The notes under the pieces: generated by a model
What the model saw: the letters and a program-made list of their open reading frames with translations, nothing else
Told to the model about the DNA's origin: nothing
Database searches by the model: none
Assembly (NCBI GenBank): GCA_028287065.1
Contig: JAQBQJ010000180.1
Coordinates: 1-53,295 of the forward strand
DNA length: 53,295 nucleotides
Source of the DNA: Labilithrix sp.
GTDB lineage: Bacteria; Myxococcota_A; Polyangia; Polyangiales; Polyangiaceae
Direction: 5' to 3'
In this document: piece after piece, positions 16,070-24,519 of the stretch
Layout of the letters: the number at the start of each line of letters is the position of its first letter
Position numbering within the stretch: the first letter of the stretch is position 1
Program-made: the position numbers and the translations under genes

Positions 16070-16076
16070 CGCGCAA

Positions 16077-16460
16077 GTGCGTGAGATCACGATTCACGAG
16101 ACGACGGGCGAAGCAGGCGAAGCGATCCGGACGAAGCTCGCGGCCTCCGACGACGGCCTCGTGCTGTTCGTCGGCGACGACGCGCTGCCGCTGCCCGACG
16201 GCGCGCTCCAAGCGGTCATGAAGCGCTACGGCAAGCCGCTCGACGCGCCCGAGAGCGAGATGATGATCGACGAACGGCTCGAGCTCGGCGACGGCCGCGC
16301 CCTCGTGCGGTTCCGGTTCATGCGCCGCTACGACGTCATCGCGCGCGACTACCTGGTGCTGCATCAGCCCGAGAGCGAGCCGCTCTGCGAGATGGCGACG
16401 TCGATCACCGCCGCGCTCGATCACCTCGCGCGGCGCTTCGCGGCGTCGTCGACGACGTAG
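16077..16460 (+). CDS. Hypothetical protein (127 aa)
   Basis: A small acidic soluble protein starting with GTG (MREITIHETTGEAGEAIRTKLAASDDGLVLFVGDDALPLPDG). The middle GRALVRFRFMRRYDVIARDYLVL is strand-rich, and the end TSITAALDHLARRFAASS is helical. No family recognised and no signal or membrane segment. The last 40 bases overlap the 3' end of the opposite aspartoacylase gene. The TACCTT element 7 nt upstream and high third-position GC support it as a real gene. Confidence 0.62.
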   Translation: MREITIHETTGEAGEAIRTKLAASDDGLVLFVGDDALPLPDGALQAVMKRYGKPLDAPESEMMIDERLELGDGRALVRFRFMRRYDVIARDYLVLHQPESEPLCEMATSITAALDHLARRFAASSTT

Positions 16461-17452
16461 AAGAGGCAGTCGTCGCGCGCGATCGTCGCGTTCGTCGTCA
16501 TCATGATCGGGATGATCGAGCGGCGCGTGACGATCGTGTCGCCGCGCCGTTCGAACAGCGCGTGCGCGACGTCCGAGCCGCTGGCGTCCATCGCTTCGAA
16601 CGGGAACGGCGCTCCTTCGCGCAGCCAGCCGAGGCGCGTCCCCGCCGGCAAGCGCTGGAAATTGTGCCGGTCGGCGTCGAGGTCCATCGTGAGGTCGACC
16701 GCGGGCGCGGCGCTCCGCTCGCCGTAGCCGAGCGAGACGTCGTCACGTACGCGCACGCGCGTCGGATCGTGGAGGACGCGCATCGCGGACGTGTCGACGG
16801 AGGCGCGCGGGAGCGCCTTCGCATGGAGGAATGCAGAGAGCCCGGCGATCGCGACCTCGTCGGCGCGCGGATCGCCGGCGCGACCGCACTCGATCGTCAC
16901 GGCCGGGATGTCGCGGGGAAGCACCTCGTGGAGGGAGCCGAGGCGAAGCGACGTCGCGACGTACCGCTCCGCGAAGAGCGACGTCAGTCCGAGCCGACCG
17001 GCGTCGAGGCCCATGCCGACGCCGTAGGCGGGGTTGTGGCCGCTGTTGTTGTGGAGATCGACGAGCGCCTCGGGCAGCCTCGCGCGTACGAGCTCGAGCA
17101 GCGACTCTGCAATGCGCCCGTCGAGGTCGCCCTCGGGCTCGTGGAAGCAGCGATTCAGGTCCCGACGCCCCGGCAGCGTGCGGTGCGTGTGTCTCGGCTC
17201 CGTACGCGCGGCGTCCACGGCGCCGATGAAGAAGAGGACGTCGGTCGCGAAGAGATCGCGCGAGCGCAGGGCGTCGAAGATCGCGCGCAGGCCGGAGGGC
17301 TCGTTGCCGTGCAGCATGCCGGACACCACGCGCGTGCGGCTCGGATCGCGCCCTCGCGTGGAGATCGCGACGGGCCCAGGCAGGCTGTCGAGCCATGCGC
17401 CGGCGTCGGCGGGCAGCTCGGGGACGCCGTGGAGGACGGTGATCGGCATCAT
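16421..17452 (-). CDS. Succinylglutamate desuccinylase/aspartoacylase family protein (343 aa)
   Basis: M14-like zinc deacylase. Zinc ligands: SGMLHGNEPSGLRAIFD (His48, Glu51) and VDLHNNSGHNPAYG (His134). Substrate-binding Arg lie in GRRDLNRCFHEPEGD, and the general-base Glu is in AVTIECGRAGDP (Glu188). A beta-rich C-terminal domain of about 120 residues follows, as in AstE/AspA. Its ATG overlaps the GCS2 gene stop (ATGA), so the two are translationally coupled. Coupling of an amide-forming GCS2 ligase with an amide-cleaving deacylase suggests a small-molecule amide made and turned over by the pair, rather than arginine catabolism (no ast genes here). Confidence 0.85.
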   Translation of the reverse strand: MMPITVLHGVPELPADAGAWLDSLPGPVAISTRGRDPSRTRVVSGMLHGNEPSGLRAIFDALRSRDLFATDVLFFIGAVDAARTEPRHTHRTLPGRRDLNRCFHEPEGDLDGRIAESLLELVRARLPEALVDLHNNSGHNPAYGVGMGLDAGRLGLTSLFAERYVATSLRLGSLHEVLPRDIPAVTIECGRAGDPRADEVAIAGLSAFLHAKALPRASVDTSAMRVLHDPTRVRVRDDVSLGYGERSAAPAVDLTMDLDADRHNFQRLPAGTRLGWLREGAPFPFEAMDASGSDVAHALFERRGDTIVTRRSIIPIMMTTNATIARDDCLFYVVDDAAKRRAR

Positions 17453-18927
17453 GGCGACGCGCTCCACGCATCGACCGTTTTTCCCGATGCGTTCTCCTCG
17501 ATATAGGCCTCGAGCATCAGGCGCGCGGCCTCGTCGGGTCCGCACGCGAGACAGTGCCGATCGAAGATGCGGCGCTGCCAGCGCGCGCCGGTCGTTCCGA
17601 CCGCGCAGCGGCGCTGCACGATCGAGAGCCACACATCGGCCTCGTCGCCGGCGACGCCGCTCTCGACGAGCCCGCGGCGTGCGATCGGGATCAGCCGCTC
17701 GACGAGGTCTCGCGCACGCACGAGCGCCCGTCCGGCCTCGGGCCACACGAGCATCGCGTCGAGGCCGACCCGCGCTGCCTCGTAGAAGTTGCGACGCGCC
17801 TGGCCGAAGGTGATCCGCGTGACCAGCTCCTCGGCGTGCGGCGCCAGACCGAGCGTGAGGCCGACGACGAACGCCGCGCTCGCGACCATGTCCCGCACGG
17901 TTGGCCCCGAAGGCAGCGCGCGGATCTCGATGCGGAGATGACCGCCCGCAGAGTCGTCGTAGACCCCACGGTTCCACCGCCACACCGTGCCTTCGTGCAG
18001 ACGGAGCTCGGCAAGCGCCGGCACCTGGCCTGCGCGCACGATCTCGAGCGGGCTCACCGGCGTGAGGACCGGCAGCAGCGGATCGTAGATGGCCACGCTC
18101 TCGGCGAAGAGCTCCGCGGCGGAGCGCCGGACCCAGCCGTGTCCGAACGAGACGCGCGCCGGCCGCCAGTCGTCGTCGCGCACGTCGCAGCGATCGTCGA
18201 CGGACTGCCGGAACAGCGGGATGCGCGTCTCCTCCCAGAGCCTTTTCCCGAGGAAGAGCGGCGAATTCGTCGAGGCCGCGAGCGCCGGCGCCGCGGCGAT
18301 CTGCGCGGCGTTGTAGGTCCGAGCGAAGGCATCGGGCGAGACGCGAACGTGGATCTGGAACGACGTGTTGGCGCCCTCGAACGTGACGTCCTCGGCGATC
18401 GTCTCGAGCAGCTCGTCGCCTGCGATCCGCAGCATCAGCGGGCGCTCGCGACGGCGCCGGATCGCCGCGGAGAGCGCGCGGTAACGCTTGAAGTCGCTGA
18501 GCGCCGCGCGACCGAGATCGCGCTCCGTGAGCGTCGGCAGCAGGCCAATCGATACGACACGCGCGCCGTGCGCGGCCGCGGCCGTGCACGACGTACGAAG
18601 GAGGTCGACGAGCTGGTCGGCGAGCTCGGTGAACGGCCGCCCGGCGAGGAGCACGGGAGCCGCGTTCAGCTCGATGTTGAAGCTGTCGATCTCCGGAGCG
18701 ATGCGCCGATCGACCGCGTCCGCGATGACCGCACGATTTACGGGCGCGGGGCGGCCGCGCGCATCGACGAGGTGCAGCTCGAGCTCGGCGCCGAGCGTCG
18801 TCGGGCCCTCGCCGAAGCCGGGCCGTGCGAGCAGCTCACGGAGCGCGACCACGCTCTCGCGCAAGCGCTCTTCGAACCGCGCATAGTCCTGCTCGGCGAA
18901 TTCGTCGCACTCGATGTCGACGCCCAT
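17449..18927 (-). CDS. GCS2-family carboxylate-amine ligase (492 aa)
   Basis: Glutamate-cysteine ligase type 2 fold (YbdK/COG2170-like), which couples ATP hydrolysis to joining a carboxylate with an amine. Core motifs: TTLGAELELHLVD (metal-binding Glu pair), EIDSFNIELNAAPVLL, FEGANTSFQIHVRV, LAASTNSPLFLGKRLWEETRIPLF, WRWNRGVYDDSAGGHLRIEIRALPSGPTVRDM and RRNFYEAARVGLDAML. It is longer than YbdK (about 370) through an N-terminal helical stretch and extra insertions. ATG 18927 has a GGAGG-type site about 10 nt upstream. Followed by the coupled aspartoacylase gene. The substrate need not be glutamate and cysteine. Confidence 0.85.
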   Translation of the reverse strand: MGVDIECDEFAEQDYARFEERLRESVVALRELLARPGFGEGPTTLGAELELHLVDARGRPAPVNRAVIADAVDRRIAPEIDSFNIELNAAPVLLAGRPFTELADQLVDLLRTSCTAAAAHGARVVSIGLLPTLTERDLGRAALSDFKRYRALSAAIRRRRERPLMLRIAGDELLETIAEDVTFEGANTSFQIHVRVSPDAFARTYNAAQIAAAPALAASTNSPLFLGKRLWEETRIPLFRQSVDDRCDVRDDDWRPARVSFGHGWVRRSAAELFAESVAIYDPLLPVLTPVSPLEIVRAGQVPALAELRLHEGTVWRWNRGVYDDSAGGHLRIEIRALPSGPTVRDMVASAAFVVGLTLGLAPHAEELVTRITFGQARRNFYEAARVGLDAMLVWPEAGRALVRARDLVERLIPIARRGLVESGVAGDEADVWLSIVQRRCAVGTTGARWQRRIFDRHCLACGPDEAARLMLEAYIEENASGKTVDAWSASP

Positions 18928-19011
18928 GCCCGCGCCTCCGCGGCGAGAGGCCATGCGAGCTTCGATCCAGCGCCCGCGCATTCGGGGCTTTCCGAGCTCG
19001 ACCGGCGGCCC

Positions 19012-19017
19012 TAGCGT
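19012..19017 (+). promoter_or_regulatory. -10-like hexamer TAGCGT
   Basis: Exactly 7 nt before the ATG at 19025; supports leaderless translation of the MBL-like gene. Confidence 0.55.
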
Positions 19018-19024
19018 TCGCCCC

Positions 19025-19744
19025 ATGGCCCCCACGAAATCGGACGACTGGCGCGTCCGTCCGCACGGACCCATCGAGCAGCTCGCGGACAACCTCTGGA
19101 CCGTTCAGGGCAGCCTGCCCGGGATGTCGCTGAAGCGCGTGATGGCGATCGCGAAGCGAAGCGACGGCAAGCTCGTCATCCACAGCGCGATCGCGATGTC
19201 CGAAGACAGGATGCGCGAGCTCGAGGCGCTCGGCGAGCCGGCGTACCTCATCGTGCCGAGCCGCGGCCATCGGCTGGACGCGCCGGCGTACAAGAAGAGG
19301 TATCCGGCGCTCCGCGTCTACGCGCCGAAGGGCGGGCGGAAGGGCATCGAGGAGAAGGTGGCCGTCGACGGAACCTACGAGGAGTTCCCGGCCGACGACG
19401 CGGTGCGCCTCGAGACGCTCCATGGCGTGAACGACGAAGAAGGCACGATGATCGTGACCTCGAACGACGGCGTGAGCGTCGTGCTCAACGACGCCGTCTT
19501 CAACATGGACCGGAAGCGCGATCCGCTCGGCTTCCTCTTCACGACGTTGCTCGGCTCCGCGCCGGGCCCGCGCGTCTCGCGGCTCGTGAAGCTTCTCTTC
19601 GTCAAGGACAAGGCCGCGTTCCGCGCAGATCTGGAGCGGCTCGCCGAGTCGAAAGACCTCGTCCGCCTGCTCGTCGCGCACGAGAACGTCGCGCACGGCG
19701 CGGAAGCCTCGGCCGCGCTCCGGAAGGCCGCGACGTACCTCTGA
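19025..19744 (+). CDS. DUF4336/metallo-beta-lactamase-like protein (239 aa)
   Basis: The start IEQLADNLWTVQGSLPGMSLKRVMAIAKRSDGKLVIHSAIAM resembles the first strands of MBL-fold proteins of the DUF4336 type. LEALGEPAYLIVPSRGHRLDAPAYKKRYPALRVYAPKGG follows, with an xxH position where MBL enzymes have HxHxDH. The full zinc motif is not present, so it is probably not a classical hydrolase. A C-terminal helical segment has VSRLVKLLFVKDKAAFRADLERL. Divergent from GCS2 and placed before the SNF2 gene, but separated from it by a 121-base regulated intergenic region. Confidence 0.68.
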   Translation: MAPTKSDDWRVRPHGPIEQLADNLWTVQGSLPGMSLKRVMAIAKRSDGKLVIHSAIAMSEDRMRELEALGEPAYLIVPSRGHRLDAPAYKKRYPALRVYAPKGGRKGIEEKVAVDGTYEEFPADDAVRLETLHGVNDEEGTMIVTSNDGVSVVLNDAVFNMDRKRDPLGFLFTTLLGSAPGPRVSRLVKLLFVKDKAAFRADLERLAESKDLVRLLVAHENVAHGAEASAALRKAATYL

Positions 19745-19760
19745 CCGGAGCCGCCGTGAG

Positions 19761-19803
19761 TGGCCCAGGACAGCCCGCGATCTGTCCGGGACATAGGGCC
19801 ACG
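19761..19803 (+). promoter_or_regulatory. Double TGTCC/GGACA element upstream of the SWIM-SNF2 gene
   Basis: Two half-conserved palindromes: TGGCCCAGGACA (19761-19772) and the perfect TGTCCGGGACA (19783-19793), followed by TAGGGC (19794-19799) and CACG. From 19768 to 19803 it matches 39923-39958 at 30 of 36 positions. It ends 62 nt before the ATG at 19866. Likely a promoter with TAGGGC as -10 and the palindromes as operators. An IS-end remnant is a less likely alternative. Confidence 0.6.
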
Positions 19804-19808
19804 ACCAA

Positions 19809-19823
19809 AAACCGTCATGGTTT
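19809..19823. other. Inverted repeat AAACC-N5-GGTTT in the SNF2 leader
   Basis: Five-base arms around GTCAT lie between the double-palindrome element and the ATG of the SNF2 gene. Possible operator or small hairpin in the 5' untranslated region; it is not present before the paralogous SWIM gene. Confidence 0.3.
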
Positions 19824-19865
19824 CGCGCGAGCGACCGAGGCACGCGAGCTGCTCAGCGCGCCGGC

Positions 19866-22800
19866 ATGGCGACGGCCTCTCCCGACGGACTGCACGCGAC
19901 GGCACCACCGGTCGAGCGACCTAGCGACAAGATCCGTCGCAGCTTCGATCCGGTCGTCGTCGCACGCGGAGAGCTCTATGCGCTGAGGGGCGTCGTCACG
20001 ATCCTCCAAGCCGACGCGCGTCGCGTGGCGGCGATCGTGCGGGGAACGCTGCCGTACGACGTCGCGATCCTCTTCGAACGGCGGAGCCGTGGCGGCGTGC
20101 TCGCCGCGTCGTGCACCTGCGCGCACGCGGCGCGTCGCATGTGCAAGCACGTGTGGGCCGCGCTGCGGGTCGCCGAGCGCGCCGGCCACCTGTCCGAAGC
20201 GGCGGGACGAAGCGGCGACCTCCAGATCATCGGCATGGCTCCGCCGATCGGCGATGCGCCGCGCGGATCCGAGGTGAGGTGGCTCATCGATCTGCCCGCC
20301 AGCCATCCGTACGCGGAGCTGCCGATCGACGTCTTCGAGCGACGAACGCTCCCGCTCGGGTTCTCGACGGGCTTCCGCGCGGTACCGCTCGCGCATCGAA
20401 CGTTCGAGCGCTCGCTGCCGGGGCGCACGTTCCAGGAGGTGCTCGCGCTCCAGCGCACCGGCCGGTGCGACGTGGTCGTCGCGCGCGATCGCCCCCCCGA
20501 GCCGCTCGTCGTCGACGACGGAGGGCCGTTCTCCGTCGTGATGCTCGTCGAGGAGGTCGCCGGACCGGCCGCGCCCATGCCGGCGCTCGTCGTTCGCGCG
20601 GAGCTCCGCCGTGGTCACGAAGCGATCCCTCTCGACCAGGTCACGGCGGTCTACTACAGCGGCTTCGCGTTCGTCGGCGCGCGACTTCTCGCCGTCGAGT
20701 GCGACGCGCCCTTCCGCTGGGTGATCGAGCTCCAGAAGCACAACGAGAAGGTGGTGCCGCCCGACGAGTCGCTGCGTTTCCTGCGCGAGCTCGTCACGAA
20801 ATGCCGGCGTCGGACGTTCGAGCTGCCGAGCGCGATCATGCTCGAGGAGCGGTCGTCGTTCCGCACACGCGTGCGCGTCCGGAAACCCGCCGAGGACGCG
20901 ATGCCCCCGCCGCCGCGCACGCCGCGGACGCTCGCCGTCGACGTCGTGTTCGAATACGGCGGCGCGAAGGCGGCCTGGAGCGATCGCGGGAGCCTCGCGT
21001 TCGAGGCGGCTCGACGCAGGCTCGTGGTGCGGGACAGCGACGCGGAGCAAGCGGCCGTAGCGGAGCTGCTCGCGGCGGGGTTCGATCGCGCGCGCCGTCG
21101 CGACGACGGACGCGGACTGAAGATCGCGCCCGCGCGGCTGACCGACGCGATCGTCGCGCTTCCGCCGGAGCGCTTCGTGGTCGAGGCGGACGGGATCGTG
21201 CACCGGCGTGCGACCGCGGCTTCGCTGTCCGCGGAGACCGGGATCGATTGGTTCGACCTCACCGCGAAGGTCGAGTTCGACGACCAACACGTCGAAGTCC
21301 CCGCCCTGCTCGAAGCGGCGAAACGAGGCGACAAGGTCGTCCGCCTCGGCGACGGCACCGTCGGGATCCTGCCGGCCGAGTGGCTCGCACGCGTCGGCGA
21401 GGTGGCAGATCTCGCGGCGCAGCCCGCAGCGAACGACGAGAACGACGAGAACGACGGGGCGGAGCCGGTCGCTCTCCGCTTCCATCGCACGCAGCTCGCG
21501 CTCGTCGACGCGATGCTCGGCGGAGGTGTCGCGTGGGACGGTCCCCTCGCCTCCTTGAAGAAGCAGCTCGGCGGTTCACGCGAGCTGGCGCTCGCCGATG
21601 CACCACCCGGGTTCCGCGGCGAGCTGCGCGACTACCAGCGCGCGGGCCTCGCCTGGATGCAGTGGCTCGAGGACCTCGGCTTCTCCGGCTGCCTCGCCGA
21701 CGACATGGGGCTCGGGAAGACCATCCAGGTGCTCGCGCTCCTCGCTGCGCGGAAGCACCGCGAGCGCGACGACACGACGTCGCTGGTCGTCGCTCCTCGG
21801 TCGGTCGTCTACAACTGGCTCGACGAGGCGAAGCGGTTCGCGCCCGGTCTTCGCGTCGCCGAGCTCCGCACCGACACGACGGAAGACGAGGCGCTCGCGT
21901 GCGACGTCGTCGTCACGACCTACGGCATCGTGCGACGCAGGGCCGACCTGCGGAGCATGGCGTTCGACTACGTGATCCTCGACGAGGCACATGCGATCAA
22001 GAACGCCGGGGCGTCGACCACGCGCGGAGTGCGGCTCCTGCATTCGCGGCACCGGCTCGCGCTCACGGGCACGCCGATCGAGAACCACCTCGGCGAGCTC
22101 GCCTCGCTGTTCGATTTCCTCAATCCCGGCATGCTCGGACCGAACGTGCGATCGGCAGCGCGGCGGAGCCTCGACCTCGATCCCGCCGAGGGCGCGCGCC
22201 TCGGTCGCGGGCTGCGACCCTTCGTGCTGCGCCGGAAGAAGGCCGACGTGCTCGGCGAGCTGCCGGCCCGGATCGACCAGACGCTCGTGTGCGAGATGGA
22301 GCCTGGCCAGCGCGGGCTCTACGACCGAGTGAAGAAGCACTACCAGGCGATGATCGTCACGGCCACGCGCGACCGCGGTCCGAACGCGCCGCCGTTCTTC
22401 GTGTTCGAGGCCCTCTTGCGCCTCCGGCAGATCGCCTGCCACCCTGGCCTCGTCGATCCGGCGCTCGCGAAGCAGCGGAGCGCGAAGCTCGACGTGCTGC
22501 TCGAGCACCTCGAGCCCATCGCGCGTCAAGGCAAGAAGGCGCTCGTCTTCTCGCAGTTCACGCGGCTGCTCGACCTCGTCGGTCGCGACCTCGACGCGCG
22601 CGGCATCCAGTTCGCGCGGCTCGACGGCACGTCGTCGAACCGGAAGGAGCTCGTCGACCGCTTCCAGAACGACGCGAGCTGCACGGTGTTCCTCGTGAGC
22701 CTCAAGGCCGGCGGCGTCGGCCTGAACCTCACCGCCGCCGAATACGTGTTCCTGCTCGATCCGTGGTGGAACCCGGCGGCCGAGGCGCAGGCCGTCGACC

Positions 22801-22988
22801 GCGCGCATCGCATGGGGCAGACGAAGACGGTCGTCGCCTACCGCCTCCTCTGCAAGGACACGATCGAGGACCGCGTCGCCGAGCTCCAGCAGAAGAAGCG
22901 AACGCTCGTCACGTCCGTGTTCGACGAGACGGAGGCGGCACGACTCGGCACGCTTTCGATCGACGACCTCGAGGCGCTGCTCTCGTGA
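19866..22988 (+). CDS. SWIM zinc-finger SNF2-type helicase (1040 aa)
   Basis: DNA-dependent ATPase of the SNF2 family (HepA/RapA-like superfamily 2). Residues 21-100 form the SWIM module: CTCAHAARRMCKHVWAAL with zinc ligands C83, C85, C93 and H95. A middle SNF2-associated region (about 130-580) is followed by the ATPase lobes: ADDMGLGKTIQVLALLAA (Walker A), FDYVILDEAHAIKN (DEAH), ALTGTPIENH (motif III), KALVFSQFTRLLDLVGRDL (IV), VSLKAGGVGLNLTAAEYVFLLDPWWNP (V) and QAVDRAHRMGQTKTVVAYRL (VI). All motifs are intact. Bacterial members probably remodel protein-DNA or RNA polymerase complexes. It has its own promoter region, shared in sequence with the SWIM gene at 40022. No Shine-Dalgarno seen. 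Confidence 0.95.
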   Translation: MATASPDGLHATAPPVERPSDKIRRSFDPVVVARGELYALRGVVTILQADARRVAAIVRGTLPYDVAILFERRSRGGVLAASCTCAHAARRMCKHVWAALRVAERAGHLSEAAGRSGDLQIIGMAPPIGDAPRGSEVRWLIDLPASHPYAELPIDVFERRTLPLGFSTGFRAVPLAHRTFERSLPGRTFQEVLALQRTGRCDVVVARDRPPEPLVVDDGGPFSVVMLVEEVAGPAAPMPALVVRAELRRGHEAIPLDQVTAVYYSGFAFVGARLLAVECDAPFRWVIELQKHNEKVVPPDESLRFLRELVTKCRRRTFELPSAIMLEERSSFRTRVRVRKPAEDAMPPPPRTPRTLAVDVVFEYGGAKAAWSDRGSLAFEAARRRLVVRDSDAEQAAVAELLAAGFDRARRRDDGRGLKIAPARLTDAIVALPPERFVVEADGIVHRRATAASLSAETGIDWFDLTAKVEFDDQHVEVPALLEAAKRGDKVVRLGDGTVGILPAEWLARVGEVADLAAQPAANDENDENDGAEPVALRFHRTQLALVDAMLGGGVAWDGPLASLKKQLGGSRELALADAPPGFRGELRDYQRAGLAWMQWLEDLGFSGCLADDMGLGKTIQVLALLAARKHRERDDTTSLVVAPRSVVYNWLDEAKRFAPGLRVAELRTDTTEDEALACDVVVTTYGIVRRRADLRSMAFDYVILDEAHAIKNAGASTTRGVRLLHSRHRLALTGTPIENHLGELASLFDFLNPGMLGPNVRSAARRSLDLDPAEGARLGRGLRPFVLRRKKADVLGELPARIDQTLVCEMEPGQRGLYDRVKKHYQAMIVTATRDRGPNAPPFFVFEALLRLRQIACHPGLVDPALAKQRSAKLDVLLEHLEPIARQGKKALVFSQFTRLLDLVGRDLDARGIQFARLDGTSSNRKELVDRFQNDASCTVFLVSLKAGGVGLNLTAAEYVFLLDPWWNPAAEAQAVDRAHRMGQTKTVVAYRLLCKDTIEDRVAELQQKKRTLVTSVFDETEAARLGTLSIDDLEALLS

Positions 22989-22992
22989 TGGG

Positions 22993-23253
22993 TCAGCGCT
23001 CGAAATACACGGCGTCGAGGACCTCGCCGGTGACCACGTCGACCACGACGCGGACGTTGCAGCCGCGGCCGCCCGCGTTCGACAGGACCTCGTACGTGTG
23101 CGGGCCGAACGTCGCGGCGAGGAGCGACGCGCTCACGCGGACGGCGCCGACCCAGCGCCAGCCGCGTTCGGTCGCGACGAGGCGGGCGCGTTCGATCGCC
23201 TCGGCCGGAGTGAGCGGGGTGCGTTCCCACACGAGCGACTGCATGCATGCCAT
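22993..23253 (-). CDS. Small hypothetical protein (86 aa)
   Basis: Begins MACMQSLVWERTPLTPAEAIERARLVATERGWRWVGAVRVSAS and ends RGCNVRVVVDVVTGEVLDAVYFER. A helix followed by strands, with a V-V-D-x-x-T-G-E-V ending, resembles one PepSY-type repeat, but too little is seen to be sure. ATG 23253 is preferred over the upstream ATG at 23295 because a GGAGGT site lies about 9 nt before it. Convergent with the SNF2 gene, 4 bases apart. Cytoplasmic; function unknown. Confidence 0.6.
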   Translation of the reverse strand: MACMQSLVWERTPLTPAEAIERARLVATERGWRWVGAVRVSASLLAATFGPHTYEVLSNAGGRGCNVRVVVDVVTGEVLDAVYFER

Positions 23254-23469
23254 CGGCGATAGACCTCCACGGGTGCGAGCTCCGTGGGGCCCCATCGGCG
23301 GGCGCGCGGCCCGGTTGCGTAGAATCGGCGCTCGGCGTCGCAGCGCGCCCGCGGTTGGGACGATTCGCCACGTCCGACCGCCGGTTCATTTGCCGATCGA
23401 CGGGGGAAATCAGGGCGGAACGGAGGTTGCTCCATGGTCGAGTGAAGTCGAGCTTCCCGAGGTGCCCCA

Positions 23470-24420
23470 ATGGCCGCTACTCCTTCCCATGTGACTGCCG
23501 AAAAGCCGAGCGACCCCACCTCCGCCACCCACGCCGCGGCTCCGGCCGCGACCGCGCCGTTCTACCTGAGCGTCGCCGGCCAGACCGACATCGGTAAGGT
23601 CCGCGAGAAGAACGAAGACACCTTCGTCGTCGCGGACCTCACGGGCGGCGCGCTCCTCGACAGCGTGCAGCACGCGCGCTTCGACGTCGGCGAGCGCGGC
23701 GTGCTGCTCGCCGTCTCGGACGGCATGGGCGGCGCGCAAGCCGGCGAGGTCGCGAGCGCGCTCGTCGTCGAGACGCTCACGCGTGCGATGAAGGACGCCG
23801 CGCCGGAGACCCCGCGCGATGCGCTCATGAACGACGCCATCCAGCGCGCGCACCGCGCCGTCTGGGACACGGCCAAGCGCGAAGCGAAGAAGATGGGCGC
23901 AACGCTCACCGCGGTCTTCGTCCATGCGGGTCAGGCGTTCATCGCCGAGGTCGGCGACTCGCGCGCGTATCTCATTCGCAACGGCAAGATGTGTCAGCTC
24001 ACGCACGACCAGAGCATGGTGCAGATGCTCGTCGACACCGGCATCATCGAGCCTGACCAGGCGGAGCATTCGCCGATCCGGAACGTCATCCTCCAGGCCA
24101 TGGGCAACCAGCCCAACGTGAAGGTGGCGCTCGGGAAGCTCGAGCTGCGCGATCGCGACTGCTTCGTCCTTTGCTCGGACGGCCTCACCGGGCTCGTGCA
24201 CGACGACGAGATCCGCGATGTGGTCCTCGCGTCGGGGCGTCCGGAGATCGCGACCAAGCAGCTCGTCGACCTCGCGAACGAGCGAGGCGGCAAGGACAAC
24301 ATCACGGTCGTCGTGGCCGGCGTGGGCGGTAACCTCTCGCGGCCGGCGACGGGAGAGACCATCAACGACACGTTCCAGGTCCTCTCGACGTTCGAGCCGC
24401 CCGGCCTGCCCAAGAAATAG
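23470..24420 (+). CDS. PP2C-type serine/threonine protein phosphatase (316 aa)
   Basis: Metal-dependent phosphatase of the Stp/PrpC class, reversing Hanks-type kinase phosphorylation. An Ala/Thr/Pro-rich N-terminus of about 30 residues precedes the domain: TDIGKVREKNEDTFVV (motif with Glu/Asp), LLAVSDGMGGAQAGEVAS (metal Asp of DGMGG), KKMGATLTAVFVHAGQAFIAEVGDSRAYLIR, ILQAMGNQP, FVLCSDGLTGLV and GGKDNITVVVA (last metal Asp). All metal residues are present. A GAGGTG ribosome site precedes the ATG. The cNMP-binding gene follows in the same direction after 99 bases. No kinase gene in the window. Confidence 0.94.
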   Translation: MAATPSHVTAEKPSDPTSATHAAAPAATAPFYLSVAGQTDIGKVREKNEDTFVVADLTGGALLDSVQHARFDVGERGVLLAVSDGMGGAQAGEVASALVVETLTRAMKDAAPETPRDALMNDAIQRAHRAVWDTAKREAKKMGATLTAVFVHAGQAFIAEVGDSRAYLIRNGKMCQLTHDQSMVQMLVDTGIIEPDQAEHSPIRNVILQAMGNQPNVKVALGKLELRDRDCFVLCSDGLTGLVHDDEIRDVVLASGRPEIATKQLVDLANERGGKDNITVVVAGVGGNLSRPATGETINDTFQVLSTFEPPGLPKK

Positions 24421-24519
24421 AGCGGCGTCTCTTTTTCGAGGGGCCGCGACGTGGCGCTTGTCACCTAGGCGGAGCCTATTAGGGTGCAGCTCGCGGAGTT
24501 CCGCGAGGAGGATGTACCC

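Noticed and set aside
19761..19803. Insertion-sequence end
   Set aside because: The TGTCC...GGACATAGGG string recalls some IS ends, but no transposase remnant, paired inverted end or target duplication is visible, and the equal distance to two paralogous ATGs favours a promoter.
20111..23494. Long Arg-rich open frame overlapping the SNF2 gene
   Set aside because: It is a shadow of the real helicase frame, with no domain and no start signal.
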